Assembly: GCA_963714055.1 (NCBI GenBank)
Contig: OY970227.1
Coordinates: forward strand, 3,100,001 to 3,164,000
Reading direction: 5' to 3'
Origin: JACDBE01 sp963714055
Lineage (GTDB): Bacteria; Actinomycetota; Acidimicrobiia; Spongiisociales; UBA5794
DNA: 64,000 nucleotides
This document shows, one piece after another, positions 1 to 8,154 of the stretch. Below the pieces are notes generated by a model. That model worked only from the letters and a program-made list of their open reading frames with translations. It searched no databases and was not told where the DNA came from. Each line of letters starts with the position of its first letter. Positions within the stretch are counted from its first letter, which is position 1. A program made the position numbers and the translations under genes.

Positions 1-337
1 CCCGGGCGGAGGCGCGCCCCGGTTCCCATCCCTGCATGCGCAGCCCGAAGGCGACGTTCTCCCCCACGGTGCGATGGGGGAAGAGGGCGTAGTCCTGGAA
101 CATGAGGCCGAACCGTCGCAGGTGCGGGGGAGTGGCGGTGATGTCGACGCCGTCCCAGGCCACGGTGCCCCGGTGGGGCCGGTCGAGCCCGGCGATGATG
201 CGGAGGGCCGTCGACTTGCCCGATCCCGACGGTCCCATGACGGCGAGGACCTCGCCGGTGGCGACGTCGAGGTCGACGTCGACCAGGGCGTCGACACTCC
301 CGAAGCTGATGGCGAGGTCGCGGCAGGCGAGGCTCAG
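1..337 (-). CDS. thiQ: Thiamine ABC transporter ATP-binding protein, partial (ThiQ-like)
   Basis: ATPase of a thiamine importer; the window edge cuts it, leaving about 112 N-terminal residues. Visible are a Walker A (GPSGSGKST, about residue 34) and the Q-loop FQDYALFPH (about residue 80), typical of importer ATPases. No ATG or GTG lies in frame near the start. TGA and CTT precede a CTG that has GGAGG 9 bases upstream and shares CTGA with the permease stop, so CTG is the best start. It is the last gene of a riboswitch-led thiamine operon (pyrophosphokinase, binding protein, permease, ATPase), which is why thiamine rather than iron or sulfate is inferred. Confidence 0.8.
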   Translation of the reverse strand, partial: MSLACRDLAISFGSVDALVDVDLDVATGEVLAVMGPSGSGKSTALRIIAGLDRPHRGTVAWDGVDITATPPHLRRFGLMFQDYALFPHRTVGENVAFGLRMQGWEPGRASAR

Positions 338-1956
338 AAGTCACCACCTCCCCCGGGACGGAACCGCTCGATGGCGATCACGGCGAGGGTGGTCAGCGCC
401 ATCAGCACCACGGCCAGTGCCATCGCCCGTCCTTCCAACACCTCGCCGGGCCGGGACAGCAACCGGAAGATGGCCACCGGCAACGTCGGGGAGTCGGGGC
501 GGGCGATGAAGCTGGTCGCCCCGAACTCGCCCAGCGAGACGGCGAAGGCGAACCCGGCTCCAACCGCCGCCGCCCGCGCCATCAACGGTCCGTCGACCTC
601 GAGGAACACCCGGCCCGGCGAGGCGCCGAGCGTGGCGGCGGCGTCGCGGAGGCGCTGCTGGACCTGCCGCAGGACGGGCAGCGAACTGCGCACCACGAAC
701 GGGATCGCCACCAGGGCGTGGGCGATCGGGATCAGCCAGATCGACGTGCGCAGGTCGACCGGGGAATCCAGGGCGATGAGGAAGCCGAACCCGAGCGTCA
801 CCGCCGAGGCTCCGAGGGGGAGCATCACCAGTGTGTCGAGCCCCCGACCGGCTCGGCGGCCGCCCGTCACCACCACCGACACCACGATCCCGATCACGAC
901 GGCGACGGCCGTTGCCAGCGCGGCGAACCGGAGCGAGTTGCCGATCGCCTCGCTGGGGGCGACGAACAGCCCCGAGGCGGTGTCCCGGGTCGCCAGCCCG
1001 GTGAAGTTGGCGATGCCGAAACCGTCGCCGACCTGGAAGGCCCGGGCCGTCAGCATGGCGATGGGGAGACCGATGAGCAGCCCGGCCACGGCGAGGTTGC
1101 CGCCTACCAGCCACCACGCCTTCCCCCGCGGGCGGATCCGTCGGTCAGCGGGTTCGGCTCTCAGCTGGGTCGCCATCCGCTGCTGGATCCGGCCGTAGAC
1201 CAGCAGGGCAACCGTCACCCCGACCAGTTGGACGACGGCGAGGGCCGCCGCCACCCGCAGGTCGAGCAGCGCAGTCGCCTGCCGCCAGATCTCGACCTCG
1301 AGGGTGGCCAGCCCGATCCCACCGAGGATGAGGATGATGCCGAAGGAGGTGAAGGTGAACAAGAACACGATCGACGCAGCGGAGGCGATTGCCGGGGTGA
1401 GCAGCGGAAGGGTGACCTCGACCAGGGTCCTCCACCGACCGGCGCCCAGCGTCTGCGACGCCTCCTCCATGCGGCGGTCCAGCTGCTCCCAGGCGGTGCC
1501 CACGGTGCGCACCACCACCGCATAGTTGGCGAACACATGGGCGAGGAGGATGGCGGGTACGGTCCGGCGCAGGTCGACTCCGAAGGGACCGCCGGGGCCG
1601 AGCAGGGCGACGAAGGCGCTCCCGGTGACCACGGTGGGGAGCACGAACGGCACCACGGTCGCCGCCATCAGCAGGCGCCGCCCGGGGAAGTCGTAGCGGG
1701 CGAACACGTACGCCGCCGGCAGCCCGATCGCCAGCGTCAACGCCGTCGACGCCGTCGCCTGCCAGGTGGTGAACCAGACGATGCCGAGCAGCGACGGCCG
1801 TTGCAGGACGTCCAGCATCGGAGTGCCGCCACCCGAGGACTCGCCGGTGAAGGCGGTGGCGAGCACCGTCACCATCGGGAAGACGAAGAAGTAGCCGAGG
1901 AAGGCGAGCGGGACTGCGGTGAGGGCCACCAGGCCCCAGGGTCGACGCCGCGTCAC
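334..1956 (-). CDS. thiP: Thiamine ABC transporter permease (ThiP-like)
   Basis: Membrane channel of the importer, about 540 residues with two fused permease halves. The first half has a membrane anchor at residues 10-30 and an EAA-type loop near 'EEASQTLGAGRWRT'. The second half begins after about residue 270 and has its own EAA loop near 'DAAATLGASPGR'. Two-domain length and layout match ThiP. The reading frame stays open far upstream, but that extension overlaps the binding-protein gene. The GTG at 1956 shares GTGA with that gene's stop and gives the hydrophobic N-terminus expected, so I chose it. Substrate is inferred from the operon. FbpB-type iron permeases have a similar build. Confidence 0.85.
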   Translation of the reverse strand: MTRRRPWGLVALTAVPLAFLGYFFVFPMVTVLATAFTGESSGGGTPMLDVLQRPSLLGIVWFTTWQATASTALTLAIGLPAAYVFARYDFPGRRLLMAATVVPFVLPTVVTGSAFVALLGPGGPFGVDLRRTVPAILLAHVFANYAVVVRTVGTAWEQLDRRMEEASQTLGAGRWRTLVEVTLPLLTPAIASAASIVFLFTFTSFGIILILGGIGLATLEVEIWRQATALLDLRVAAALAVVQLVGVTVALLVYGRIQQRMATQLRAEPADRRIRPRGKAWWLVGGNLAVAGLLIGLPIAMLTARAFQVGDGFGIANFTGLATRDTASGLFVAPSEAIGNSLRFAALATAVAVVIGIVVSVVVTGGRRAGRGLDTLVMLPLGASAVTLGFGFLIALDSPVDLRTSIWLIPIAHALVAIPFVVRSSLPVLRQVQQRLRDAAATLGASPGRVFLEVDGPLMARAAAVGAGFAFAVSLGEFGATSFIARPDSPTLPVAIFRLLSRPGEVLEGRAMALAVVLMALTTLAVIAIERFRPGGGGDF

Positions 1957-3005
1957 CGCATCAGATCCGTCCACTCCTGGATCCACGCCTCCCGGTTGGC
2001 CTCGATGTCGTCCGGGGGCACCGTGAGCGGGTCGTCGACGCGGGCGGCGTGCTCCACGAAGACGTCCGGGAGGGTGGTGCCTTCCACCGCCGGGAACACG
2101 AACATGTTGAGCGGGATGTCCTCCTGGAAGGCCTCCGACAGCATGAAGTCGACGAGCCGGCGGGCCGCCTCCTCGTGCTCCGTCCCGTCGAGGATCCCTA
2201 CGAACTCGACCTGGCGGAAGCACCCCTCGGTCATCGACCCGGTGGGCGCTTCCGCCGGTGGGACCTCGGCGAAGTACACCTCGGCCGGGGGAGAGCTGGC
2301 GTACGACACCACCAGCGGCCGGTCGCCGGTGTCGCTGGTCGCGGTGAAGGCCCCGTTGTAGGCCTCCTCCCAACCCGAGGTCACCAGCACGTCGTTGGTG
2401 TCGAGCGCCTCCCACCAGTCCTGCCAACCGTCGACGCCGTACTGGGCGATGGTTCCGAGGAGGAAGGCGAGGCCCGGTGAAGAGGTCGCCGGGTCCTCGA
2501 CGGCGAGCATGCCTCGGTAGGCAGGATCGATCAGGTCGTCGAGCGTCTCCGGTGGCTCGACGCCGGCGGCGGCCAGGGCGGCGACGTCGTAGTTGACGCA
2601 GACGTCCCCGTAGTCGATCGGGGTCACCCGGTGCTCCGGGTCGAGTTGGAGTTCCTCGGGGATGCCGTCGACGCCGGGGGCTTCGTAGGGGACGAAGAGG
2701 TCGGCGTCGAGGGCCCTGGTGAGGAAGGTGTTGTCCACTCCGAACAAGACGTCGGCCACCGGGTTCTCAGCGGTGAGGATCGCTTGGTTGAGCACCACGC
2801 CGGCGTCTCCACCGGACAGGAGCTCGACGGTGATCCCGGTTTCCGCGGTGAACGCCTCCAGGACCTCGTCGGATACCAGGAAGGAGTCGTGGGCCATCAG
2901 GGTGATGGACACCGACCCGTCGGTGGCATCTTCGCCACCGGCGCAGGCGGCGAACACCAGGGCAGCGACCACGACCGACCCGACGAAGGCGCGCCCGATC
3001 CTCAC
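1953..3005 (-). CDS. thiB: Thiamine-binding lipoprotein (ThiB/TbpA-like)
   Basis: Substrate-binding protein of the importer, 350 residues. A positively charged start and hydrophobic stretch lead to FAACAGG, a near-lipobox whose cysteine (about residue 23) would anchor it outside the membrane. The mature part shows typical binding-protein landmarks, such as 'GGDAGVVLNQ' and 'ADVLFGVDNTFLTRA', close to those of thiamine- and iron-binding relatives. The GTG start overlaps the pyrophosphokinase stop by 4 bases (GTGA). The very long open frame upstream is the shadow of that gene. Thiamine specificity rests on the TPP riboswitch at the head of the operon. Confidence 0.85.
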   Translation of the reverse strand: MRIGRAFVGSVVVAALVFAACAGGEDATDGSVSITLMAHDSFLVSDEVLEAFTAETGITVELLSGGDAGVVLNQAILTAENPVADVLFGVDNTFLTRALDADLFVPYEAPGVDGIPEELQLDPEHRVTPIDYGDVCVNYDVAALAAAGVEPPETLDDLIDPAYRGMLAVEDPATSSPGLAFLLGTIAQYGVDGWQDWWEALDTNDVLVTSGWEEAYNGAFTATSDTGDRPLVVSYASSPPAEVYFAEVPPAEAPTGSMTEGCFRQVEFVGILDGTEHEEAARRLVDFMLSEAFQEDIPLNMFVFPAVEGTTLPDVFVEHAARVDDPLTVPPDDIEANREAWIQEWTDLMR

Positions 3006-3712
3006 GATCCGGACTCCTCGCCCGCCGGCTCGTGGATCACCAGGAGCGACCCCTTGCGCACCGTCACCGTCGCCCGCTCCGCGGTGAGCTCGTTGCTCAC
3101 GCCGCGGGTCGAGCCGGCCTCGAGGACGGCGCCGTCGAGCGGCCACCGCAGCCCGGCCGTGGTCACACCAGCGGCGGGCCCGGCGGCGGCGAGCAGCGAG
3201 ACGAGGTCGCCCGGCGCTCCTTCGACGACGACCTCCTGGCCCGGCCGTGCCACCTGCACATCGGTCGTGCCCACCATCCATCGGATCTCGACACCGGCAT
3301 GGCGGCCGGCGGCGACCAGGGCGGCGTTGCCGAGCAGGTGGCTGAGCCGCCCGCCACCGCCGCCGAGGACGGCGCACTCGGTGAAACCGCCGTCGACCAC
3401 CCGCTGGAGGGCGAGGTCGAGGTCGGTGCGGTCCTTGTCGACCGGGTGCCGCTCCACGGAGACACCGTCGGCCTCGGCTGCGGCGAGCCCTTCGGCCGAC
3501 ACCGAGTCGAGGTCGCCGATCAGGATGTCGACGTCGATGCCGGCCGACCGGGCCGTGTCGAACCCGGAATCGACGGCGACCACCGTGCCCGCGGCGGCGA
3601 GCCGCCGGAGCACCGCCCGGTCGACCCCGGCACCGCCGGCGATGAGCACGGCGAGGCGGCGACGAGCGATCGGAGCCGGGGCCGGCGAAGCGGCCGGCGG
3701 GGGATTGGTCAT
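3002..3712 (-). CDS. thiN: Thiamine pyrophosphokinase
   Basis: Converts thiamine and ATP to thiamine pyrophosphate, so imported thiamine is trapped and activated. 236 residues. Family landmarks are a glycine-rich start (LIAGGAGVDRAVLR), the acidic VAVDSGFDTA and IGDLDSVS motifs, and the metal/diphosphate-binding DKDRTDLDLAL. First gene of the thiamine operon. Its ATG lies 10 bases after GGAGGG, which is also the 3' strand of the TPP aptamer's closing stem, so ligand binding should hide the ribosome site. A proline/alanine-rich stretch of about 18 residues precedes the fold. Confidence 0.9.
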   Translation of the reverse strand: MTNPPPAASPAPAPIARRRLAVLIAGGAGVDRAVLRRLAAAGTVVAVDSGFDTARSAGIDVDILIGDLDSVSAEGLAAAEADGVSVERHPVDKDRTDLDLALQRVVDGGFTECAVLGGGGGRLSHLLGNAALVAAGRHAGVEIRWMVGTTDVQVARPGQEVVVEGAPGDLVSLLAAAGPAAGVTTAGLRWPLDGAVLEAGSTRGVSNELTAERATVTVRKGSLLVIHEPAGEESGS

Positions 3713-3718
3713 TCCACT

Positions 3719-3836
3719 CGCTCCCTCCGCTGGTGTGATCCAGATCAGGTTCCACGGGTCGGTGACGTTCGCCTGCGGCGCCGGTCACCCTCTCAGCTCG
3801 GCGTTCCCGAGCTCCCCGGGGTGGGTTGTGCCCTCC
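3719..3836 (-). ncRNA. TPP riboswitch (THI element)
   Basis: Read on the minus strand this is a near-consensus THI element. It has GGGGAGCTCGGGAACGCCGAG, then CTGAGAGGG with TGACC, then GACCCGTGGAACCTGATCTGG, then ATCACACCAGCGGAGGGA. The CTGAGA and GAACCTGATCTGG blocks are the conserved TPP-binding loops. The last block overlaps the ribosome site of the pyrophosphokinase gene, so translational control is most likely. I see no clear terminator with a T run between aptamer and start. Confidence 0.95.
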
Positions 3837-3888
3837 AGTGTAGCCGGCGCCGTTCGACGGATCCCCGATGAGAACGCGAAAAACGACC

Positions 3889-3961
3889 TGATGTCATCCC
3901 TTGACAAGACGACATCAATATGACATCATTTCGACATCAGAACCGCCACACCGAGATGTCA
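3889..3961 (+). promoter_or_regulatory. Promoter with 11-bp-phased operator array
   Basis: Three GACATCA copies start at 3911, 3922 and 3933, exactly 11 bases apart. Inverted copies lie on both sides (TGATGTC at 3889, GATGTC at 3955), about two further turns away. A -35 box TTGACA (3901-3906) and a weak -10 CATCAT (3924-3929, 17-base spacing) are overlaid by the repeats. This layout suits cooperative RHH dimers on one face of the helix and suggests autorepression of the RHH gene that follows. Confidence 0.75.
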
Positions 3962-3970
3962 GGAGACGAC

Positions 3971-4102
3971 ATGCTGTGGTACAACAACCCCGACGGCATC
4001 ACCGCCAGCCACCTGGCCACCATGGCCAAGCGGACCGCCACCGCCGAGCGACGGCGCCTGATGCGCCTGGTCGACGGCGGCGACGCCACCAGTCGGCGAT
4101 AG
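3971..4102 (+). CDS. Small protein of 43 residues, unknown
   Basis: Not recognised. The frame starts at an ATG directly after AGGAGACGAC, giving AGGAG a 6-base spacing. It encodes a short basic peptide beginning MLWYNNPDGITASHLATMAK and continuing with several arginines. An upstream ATG in the same frame lies inside the operator and is unlikely to be used. It sits between the operator array and the RHH regulator, 33 bases upstream of it, so it may be co-transcribed and co-regulated. Could also be a leader peptide. Confidence 0.45.
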   Translation: MLWYNNPDGITASHLATMAKRTATAERRRLMRLVDGGDATSRR

Positions 4103-4135
4103 CCCGTCGCCGGACGCTCGACACGAGAGGAACGG

Positions 4136-4585
4136 ATGCACGTGGACACGAGGAGCATCATCAGCGGGATCGAGGCGGCGCTGGCCGATCAGCTCGCCTT
4201 CGCCGGTGGAGACCCGGTGGTTGCCGCCGCCGGCGAGGCCCTCGTCGCCGCCCTCCGCCCGGCGCTGAGCTCGGCGGTCATGGAGCTCGCCGAGCAGGCC
4301 GCCCTCGAGGTCGGTGCCCAGATTCCGGAGCACCAGGTCGAAGTCGTGCTCAGAGAGGGCGATCCGCACCTGGTGGTCCGCACCGAGACCGGTGTCGAGT
4401 CGTTCAGCACCGAGGACCTCGATGCGCGGATGACGGTGCGCCTCCCGCCCCGCCTCAAGAGCGAGCTGGAGCTGGCCGCCCGGTCGGCCGGGGACTCGAT
4501 CAACGCCTACGTCATTCGTGCCCTCGCCGCCAAGGGAACCAGCGCCAAGCCGGGCAAGCGGGTCACCGGGACCTTCGAGACGTGA
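4136..4585 (+). CDS. RHH (HicB-like) regulator with N-terminal helical domain
   Basis: 149 residues. The C-terminal part (about 100-140) is a ribbon-helix-helix DNA-binding fold: strand MTVRLPPRL, then helices ending in DSINAYVIRAL. The first 95 residues form a helical region ending in QVEVVLREGDPHLVV, clearly homologous to the protein at 9081-9641. It probably binds the 11-bp-phased GACATCA array upstream. It is coupled to the DUF4097 gene by a 4-base GTGA overlap. The AGAGGA upstream of ATG is close, and GTG at 4142 is an alternative start. RHH antitoxins are the nearest known analogues, but the partner here is not a recognisable toxin. Confidence 0.7.
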   Translation: MHVDTRSIISGIEAALADQLAFAGGDPVVAAAGEALVAALRPALSSAVMELAEQAALEVGAQIPEHQVEVVLREGDPHLVVRTETGVESFSTEDLDARMTVRLPPRLKSELELAARSAGDSINAYVIRALAAKGTSAKPGKRVTGTFET

Positions 4586-5349
4586 GCGAGCGCAAGCAGC
4601 GGTTCGAGGTCGGTACCTCGGTTCGGATCGAGGCGGCCACCAGCTCCGGTGACATCAGCGCCCGACCCGGGGATGCCGGCGAGGTGCTGGTCACGGTCAA
4701 GGGCCCAGGCGCCGACAACTACCAGATCACCCAGCACGGTGACACCATCCGGGTACTCCCCGAGAACACCGGGGTGTTGCGCCGGTTCAGCACCGCCGAG
4801 GTCTTCCTCACCACACCACCGGGAGCTTCGCTGCACCTCACCGCCGCCAGCGGGGACATCTCCGTGCAGGCTCCCGCAGCCGACGTCGAGGCAACTGCCG
4901 CCTCCGGCGAGATCAGGGTCGGCTCGGTATCGGGCGCCGGGCGGCTCCGCACCGCCTCGGGCGACATCCAGGTCGACTCCGTGAGCGGGCGCCTGTTCGT
5001 CGACAGCGCGTCCGGGGATGTACGGGTCGGCCGCGTCGGGAGCGACATGGCCGCCCACTCGGCGTCCGGCGACATCTCCGTCGACTACGCCGCCGGGGCG
5101 GTCGACGTCAACACCGCCAGCGGTGACCTCCAGGTTCTCCACGTCGACGGCGACGACGTCCGGGTCAAGACGGTCAGCGGCGACGTGCGGCTGGGGATCC
5201 CTCCCCGGCGGACGCTCGAAGTCGAGGTGCAGACCCTGTCCGGGGACGTGCGCAACCGGCTCCCCACGGGAGATGGCTCGCCTCCAGAGAAGCGGGTCGT
5301 CCTCACCGTGAAGACCCTCTCCGGCGACATCACCCTCCACGGCATCTGA
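4582..5349 (+). CDS. DUF4097-family beta-repeat protein
   Basis: 255 residues made of repeats of about 20 residues in which a short strand is followed by (A/T)(A/V)SGDI or SGDV; about ten such turns are visible. This is the DUF4097 putative-adhesin pattern, expected to form a beta-solenoid. No signal peptide or membrane segment is visible, so a cytoplasmic location seems likely despite the adhesin label. GTG start overlaps the RHH stop (GTGA), so the two are translated together. A paralogue lies at 8155-9006. Biochemical role unknown. Confidence 0.7.
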   Translation: MSERKQRFEVGTSVRIEAATSSGDISARPGDAGEVLVTVKGPGADNYQITQHGDTIRVLPENTGVLRRFSTAEVFLTTPPGASLHLTAASGDISVQAPAADVEATAASGEIRVGSVSGAGRLRTASGDIQVDSVSGRLFVDSASGDVRVGRVGSDMAAHSASGDISVDYAAGAVDVNTASGDLQVLHVDGDDVRVKTVSGDVRLGIPPRRTLEVEVQTLSGDVRNRLPTGDGSPPEKRVVLTVKTLSGDITLHGI

Positions 5350-5367
5350 CGCGGGCGGCGGATCCGA

Positions 5368-6171
5368 TCAGCGCCGGCCGGCGAAGACGGCGGCGTAGGC
5401 GATATGGCCGAAGAAGGTGCCGGTGTCGACCCGGCGGTGCGCTTCGGCCTTGAGCGCCCGCGCGGTGTCGTCACCGATTCGTCCGGCGCCGGCGAGCTGG
5501 TCCGCCCCGCGCTCGACCAGGGTGAGCATGTAGGCGGGCTCTGTGGACTCCACGTAGCCGTAGCTCCGGGAGGCGGTTACCTCGAACCCGGTCTCGGTGA
5601 CGAGGGTGGGAAGGCGTCGCACCAGCCAGCGGTCGTGCACCAGATAGGCGATGATCGCATCGACACAGGGTTGGAGCGGGTCGAAGTCGCCGGTGGCGAC
5701 GGTGGTGGTTGCGTAGTCGCCGTCGAACACCACGAGCACGCCGTCCCGATCGAGCACCCGGTGTGCTTCGCGCAGCGCCCTCTCCGGGCCGGGGATGTGG
5801 CAGAGGGTGGTGTGGAACACCACGATGTCGAACGAACCTTCCTCGTACGGCAGCGAGCGGGCGTCGCCGACGTCGAACGTCATGTTGTCGTAGCCGGTGC
5901 TCAGCTCGCCGGCCTTGGCGACGAACGTCGGGGAGGGGTCGACACCGGTGACCGCGGCCCCGGGAGCGTGCTCGGCGATCGCCCGGGAGACCGCCCCGGT
6001 ACCGCTGCCTACTTCCAGCAGCCGGGCGCCGTCGCCCGGTGCCAGCTCGGCGAGGTACGAGTCACGCATCGCCTTCTGACGGGGATCGGCGGCGCGCAGC
6101 TCGAGGACTCGGGCCAGCTCCTCCAGCACAGCCTGGTCCGCCTCGGCGATGGTGGCGTAGACGTCGGGCAC
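5368..6171 (-). CDS. SAM-dependent methyltransferase (class I)
   Basis: 267 residues with the seven-strand methyltransferase fold. Motif I is LLEVGSGTGAVSRAIAEHAP (about residue 51), motif II VTGVDPSP, the adenine site VGDARSLPYEEGSFDIVV, and then an HVLDRDG-type post-motif. The C-terminal part looks like UbiE/small-molecule methyltransferases; substrate not deducible. It starts at GTG with GGAG 10 bases upstream and a TAGCCT box about 30 bases further up. It is convergent with the DUF4097 gene, with an 18-base gap, and not obviously part of that unit. Confidence 0.75.
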   Translation of the reverse strand: MPDVYATIAEADQAVLEELARVLELRAADPRQKAMRDSYLAELAPGDGARLLEVGSGTGAVSRAIAEHAPGAAVTGVDPSPTFVAKAGELSTGYDNMTFDVGDARSLPYEEGSFDIVVFHTTLCHIPGPERALREAHRVLDRDGVLVVFDGDYATTTVATGDFDPLQPCVDAIIAYLVHDRWLVRRLPTLVTETGFEVTASRSYGYVESTEPAYMLTLVERGADQLAGAGRIGDDTARALKAEAHRRVDTGTFFGHIAYAAVFAGRR

Positions 6172-6223
6172 GGCGAGACACTCCAGGTCACGGGATCGCC
6201 AGGCTACGCCGCCCAGTGGCGGT

Positions 6224-6382
6224 TTGGACAGGTCTACCGCTTACGAGGTCGAATTCGCCTGGACCCAGGAGCAGGTGCGCTCGCTCCAGGCCGCCGAGGA
6301 CGTGAATCGGGTCCTGGCCACGGTGATGTTCACCGATCTGGTCGACTCCACCGAGCGGGCGGTCGATCTCGGTGACCGGGTG
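6224..6382 (+). pseudogene. Class III cyclase fragment (5' part only)
   Basis: About 53 codons match the linker and start of a class III nucleotide cyclase of the hydrolase-cyclase or ATPase-cyclase type. RVLATVMFTDLVDSTERA is the first strand with metal-binding Asp, followed by VDLGDR. Similarity stops at about 6382, right before the end of the ABC permease gene on the other strand. No promoter or catalytic remainder is seen. I read it as a gene broken by rearrangement when the neighbouring transporter block arrived. Confidence 0.6.
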
Positions 6383-6397
6383 GCGGTCGGCGCCACC

Positions 6398-7174
6398 CTA
6401 CTGACCTGCCGGGACGGGCTCGCTCCGGCGATAGACGCTCAGCGCGAGCGTGTAGAACACGATCAGGATGCCGAGGATCCAGGCGAGGGCGGCCCAGATG
6501 TCACTTCCCGGGGTGCCGTCTGTCAACAGCGAGCGCATCGTCTCGATGATCGGGGTCATCGGCTGGTTTTCCGCAAAGCCCCTCAGCAGCGGTGTCATCG
6601 AGTCGGTCGGCACGAACGACGGGCTGATGAAGATCAGGAGCAGCAGGATGTAGGCGAAAGCACCGGCGCCTTCCGCCGTCTTGGCCAGCAGGCCGAAGAA
6701 CATGGCCATCCACGTCATGGCGAGCGTGAGCAACACCAGGATGCCGATGAACCACAGCCACCCGGCCGTACCCGCAGGCGAGCGAAACCCGACGATGAAC
6801 GCCACTACCAGCACGAGGACGCAGGAGAAGAGGTTCGACAGCGTCGACGACAGCGCCTGCCCGCCCAAGACCGACGATGGCGCCACCGGCATGGTCCTGA
6901 ACCGGCTGATGATGCCTTTCTGCAGGTCCATGCTGAGCCGCGCGGCGGCATAGGCGATGCCGCTGCCGACGGTCATGATGATGACTCCGGGCGTGATGAA
7001 GTCGACGTACTCGATCGACCCGGTCTGCTCCCCGAGTGCGCCACCGAACACGTAGACGAACAACAGCAGCAACGCGATCGGCGTCAATACCACGGTGATG
7101 ATCGTGTCGAGGCTGCGCGTCGTATGACGCAGGCTTCGTTTGGCCATGGTCCACGTGTCACTCAGAGCTCGCAT
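6398..7174 (-). CDS. ABC-2 type transporter permease (DrrB-like)
   Basis: 258 residues with about six membrane helices. The first follows 'SLRHTTRSLDTIITVV' and the family signature is near 'MTPLLRGFAENQPMTPIIETMRSL', as in daunorubicin-resistance DrrB exporters. It overlaps the ATPase gene by 17 bases. Base composition is lower than the surroundings: in 6601-6660, 35 of 60 bases are G or C, while flanking genes are clearly richer. This suggests recent acquisition. Substrate unknown; drug or lipid efflux is the usual role. Confidence 0.85.
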   Translation of the reverse strand: MRALSDTWTMAKRSLRHTTRSLDTIITVVLTPIALLLLFVYVFGGALGEQTGSIEYVDFITPGVIIMTVGSGIAYAAARLSMDLQKGIISRFRTMPVAPSSVLGGQALSSTLSNLFSCVLVLVVAFIVGFRSPAGTAGWLWFIGILVLLTLAMTWMAMFFGLLAKTAEGAGAFAYILLLLIFISPSFVPTDSMTPLLRGFAENQPMTPIIETMRSLLTDGTPGSDIWAALAWILGILIVFYTLALSVYRRSEPVPAGQ

Positions 7175-8105
7175 GTGAGCGCTCCATCTCTTCGTCGAGG
7201 ATCTTGAAGAACACGTCGTCGAGAGTGGTCTGCCTGGAGAACCGGGCAGGCTCGATCCCGCCGTCTCTCAGTCGGAGAAACATGTCCGCCATCTCGGCGA
7301 CGGAACCCGTCGTGGCGACCACCAGCTTCGAGTCCGCCCGGTTGATGGGGTAGTGCTCGTCGAGAACAGATTGCGCCGCGGCCAGCTGCCCTTCATCGCT
7401 GAACTCCAGTTCGACGAGGCCGGCCGGCACCATCGTCTTCAGCTCGTCTGGTGACCCCTCGGCCACGATCCGGCCACCGTGGAGGATGGCGATGTCGTCG
7501 GCAAGCCGGTCTGCCTCCTCCAGATACTGAGTGGTCAGGAAGATCGTGGTCCCGTTCTCGGCCAGTTCCCGGATCGTCTGCCACATGTCGGTGCGGCCTT
7601 GGGGATCGAGCCCGGTCGTCGGCTCATCGAAGAAGATGATGGGTGCGTTGCCCACCAGGCTCATGGCGATATCGAGCCGGCGTCGCATTCCGCCCGAGAA
7701 GGTGAGCAGACGCCGGTCGGCCGCGTCGTTGAGGTCGAACTTGTCGAGCAGTTGCGCCGCGGTTCGTTTCGGTTCGGGGATGTGGCGCAACTCGCCCATC
7801 AGCACCAGGTTCTCGCGGGCGGTGAGCACGTAGTCGACCGCGGCGAACTGGCCGGTGAGGCTGATCTGCTCGCGAACCTTGGCGGGTTGCGCCGCCACGT
7901 CGAAACCGGCGACTCTTGCCGTGCCCGCGTCGGCCTTGATCAAGGTCGTCAGGATGTTGATCGTGGTCGTCTTGCCGGAGCCGTTGGCCCCCAGCAGGGC
8001 GAAGACGCTGCCCCGTTCGACGGTGAACGAGACGTCGTCGAGCACCGGGACCCCCTTGTATCCCTTCTGGAGGCTGCTCGCCTCGATCGTGTTGGTTGAA
8101 TCCAT
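7158..8105 (-). CDS. ABC transporter ATP-binding protein (DrrA-like)
   Basis: 315 residues, partner of the permease just downstream. Walker A GANGSGKTT (about residue 37), signature FSGGMRRRLDIA, Walker B IIFFDEPTTGLDP and H-loop region FLTTQYLEEADRLAD are all present. The C-terminal 100 residues form the DrrA-type extension ending in a DDVFF motif. Start chosen at ATG 8105, which has AGGAG 10 bases upstream; an earlier in-frame ATG near 8132 or 8162 is possible. Directly downstream of the second RHH-DUF4097 module, with a 49-base gap and the same strand, so likely one operon. Confidence 0.88.
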   Translation of the reverse strand: MDSTNTIEASSLQKGYKGVPVLDDVSFTVERGSVFALLGANGSGKTTTINILTTLIKADAGTARVAGFDVAAQPAKVREQISLTGQFAAVDYVLTARENLVLMGELRHIPEPKRTAAQLLDKFDLNDAADRRLLTFSGGMRRRLDIAMSLVGNAPIIFFDEPTTGLDPQGRTDMWQTIRELAENGTTIFLTTQYLEEADRLADDIAILHGGRIVAEGSPDELKTMVPAGLVELEFSDEGQLAAAQSVLDEHYPINRADSKLVVATTGSVAEMADMFLRLRDGGIEPARFSRQTTLDDVFFKILDEEMERSHASSE

Positions 8106-8154
8106 GGCTCCCGGTCTCCTCGTCATGGTCATGGGCGTGTGGTCAGCCGATCGA

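Noticed and set aside
334..2427. A 697-residue permease beginning at 2427
   Set aside because: The extra N-terminal part is arginine/glycine-rich shadow of the binding-protein gene; GTG 1956 gives the expected start.
3920..4102. ATG 3920 as start of the small protein
   Set aside because: It lies within the operator and -10 region, upstream of the likely transcription start; ATG 3971 has a proper ribosome site.
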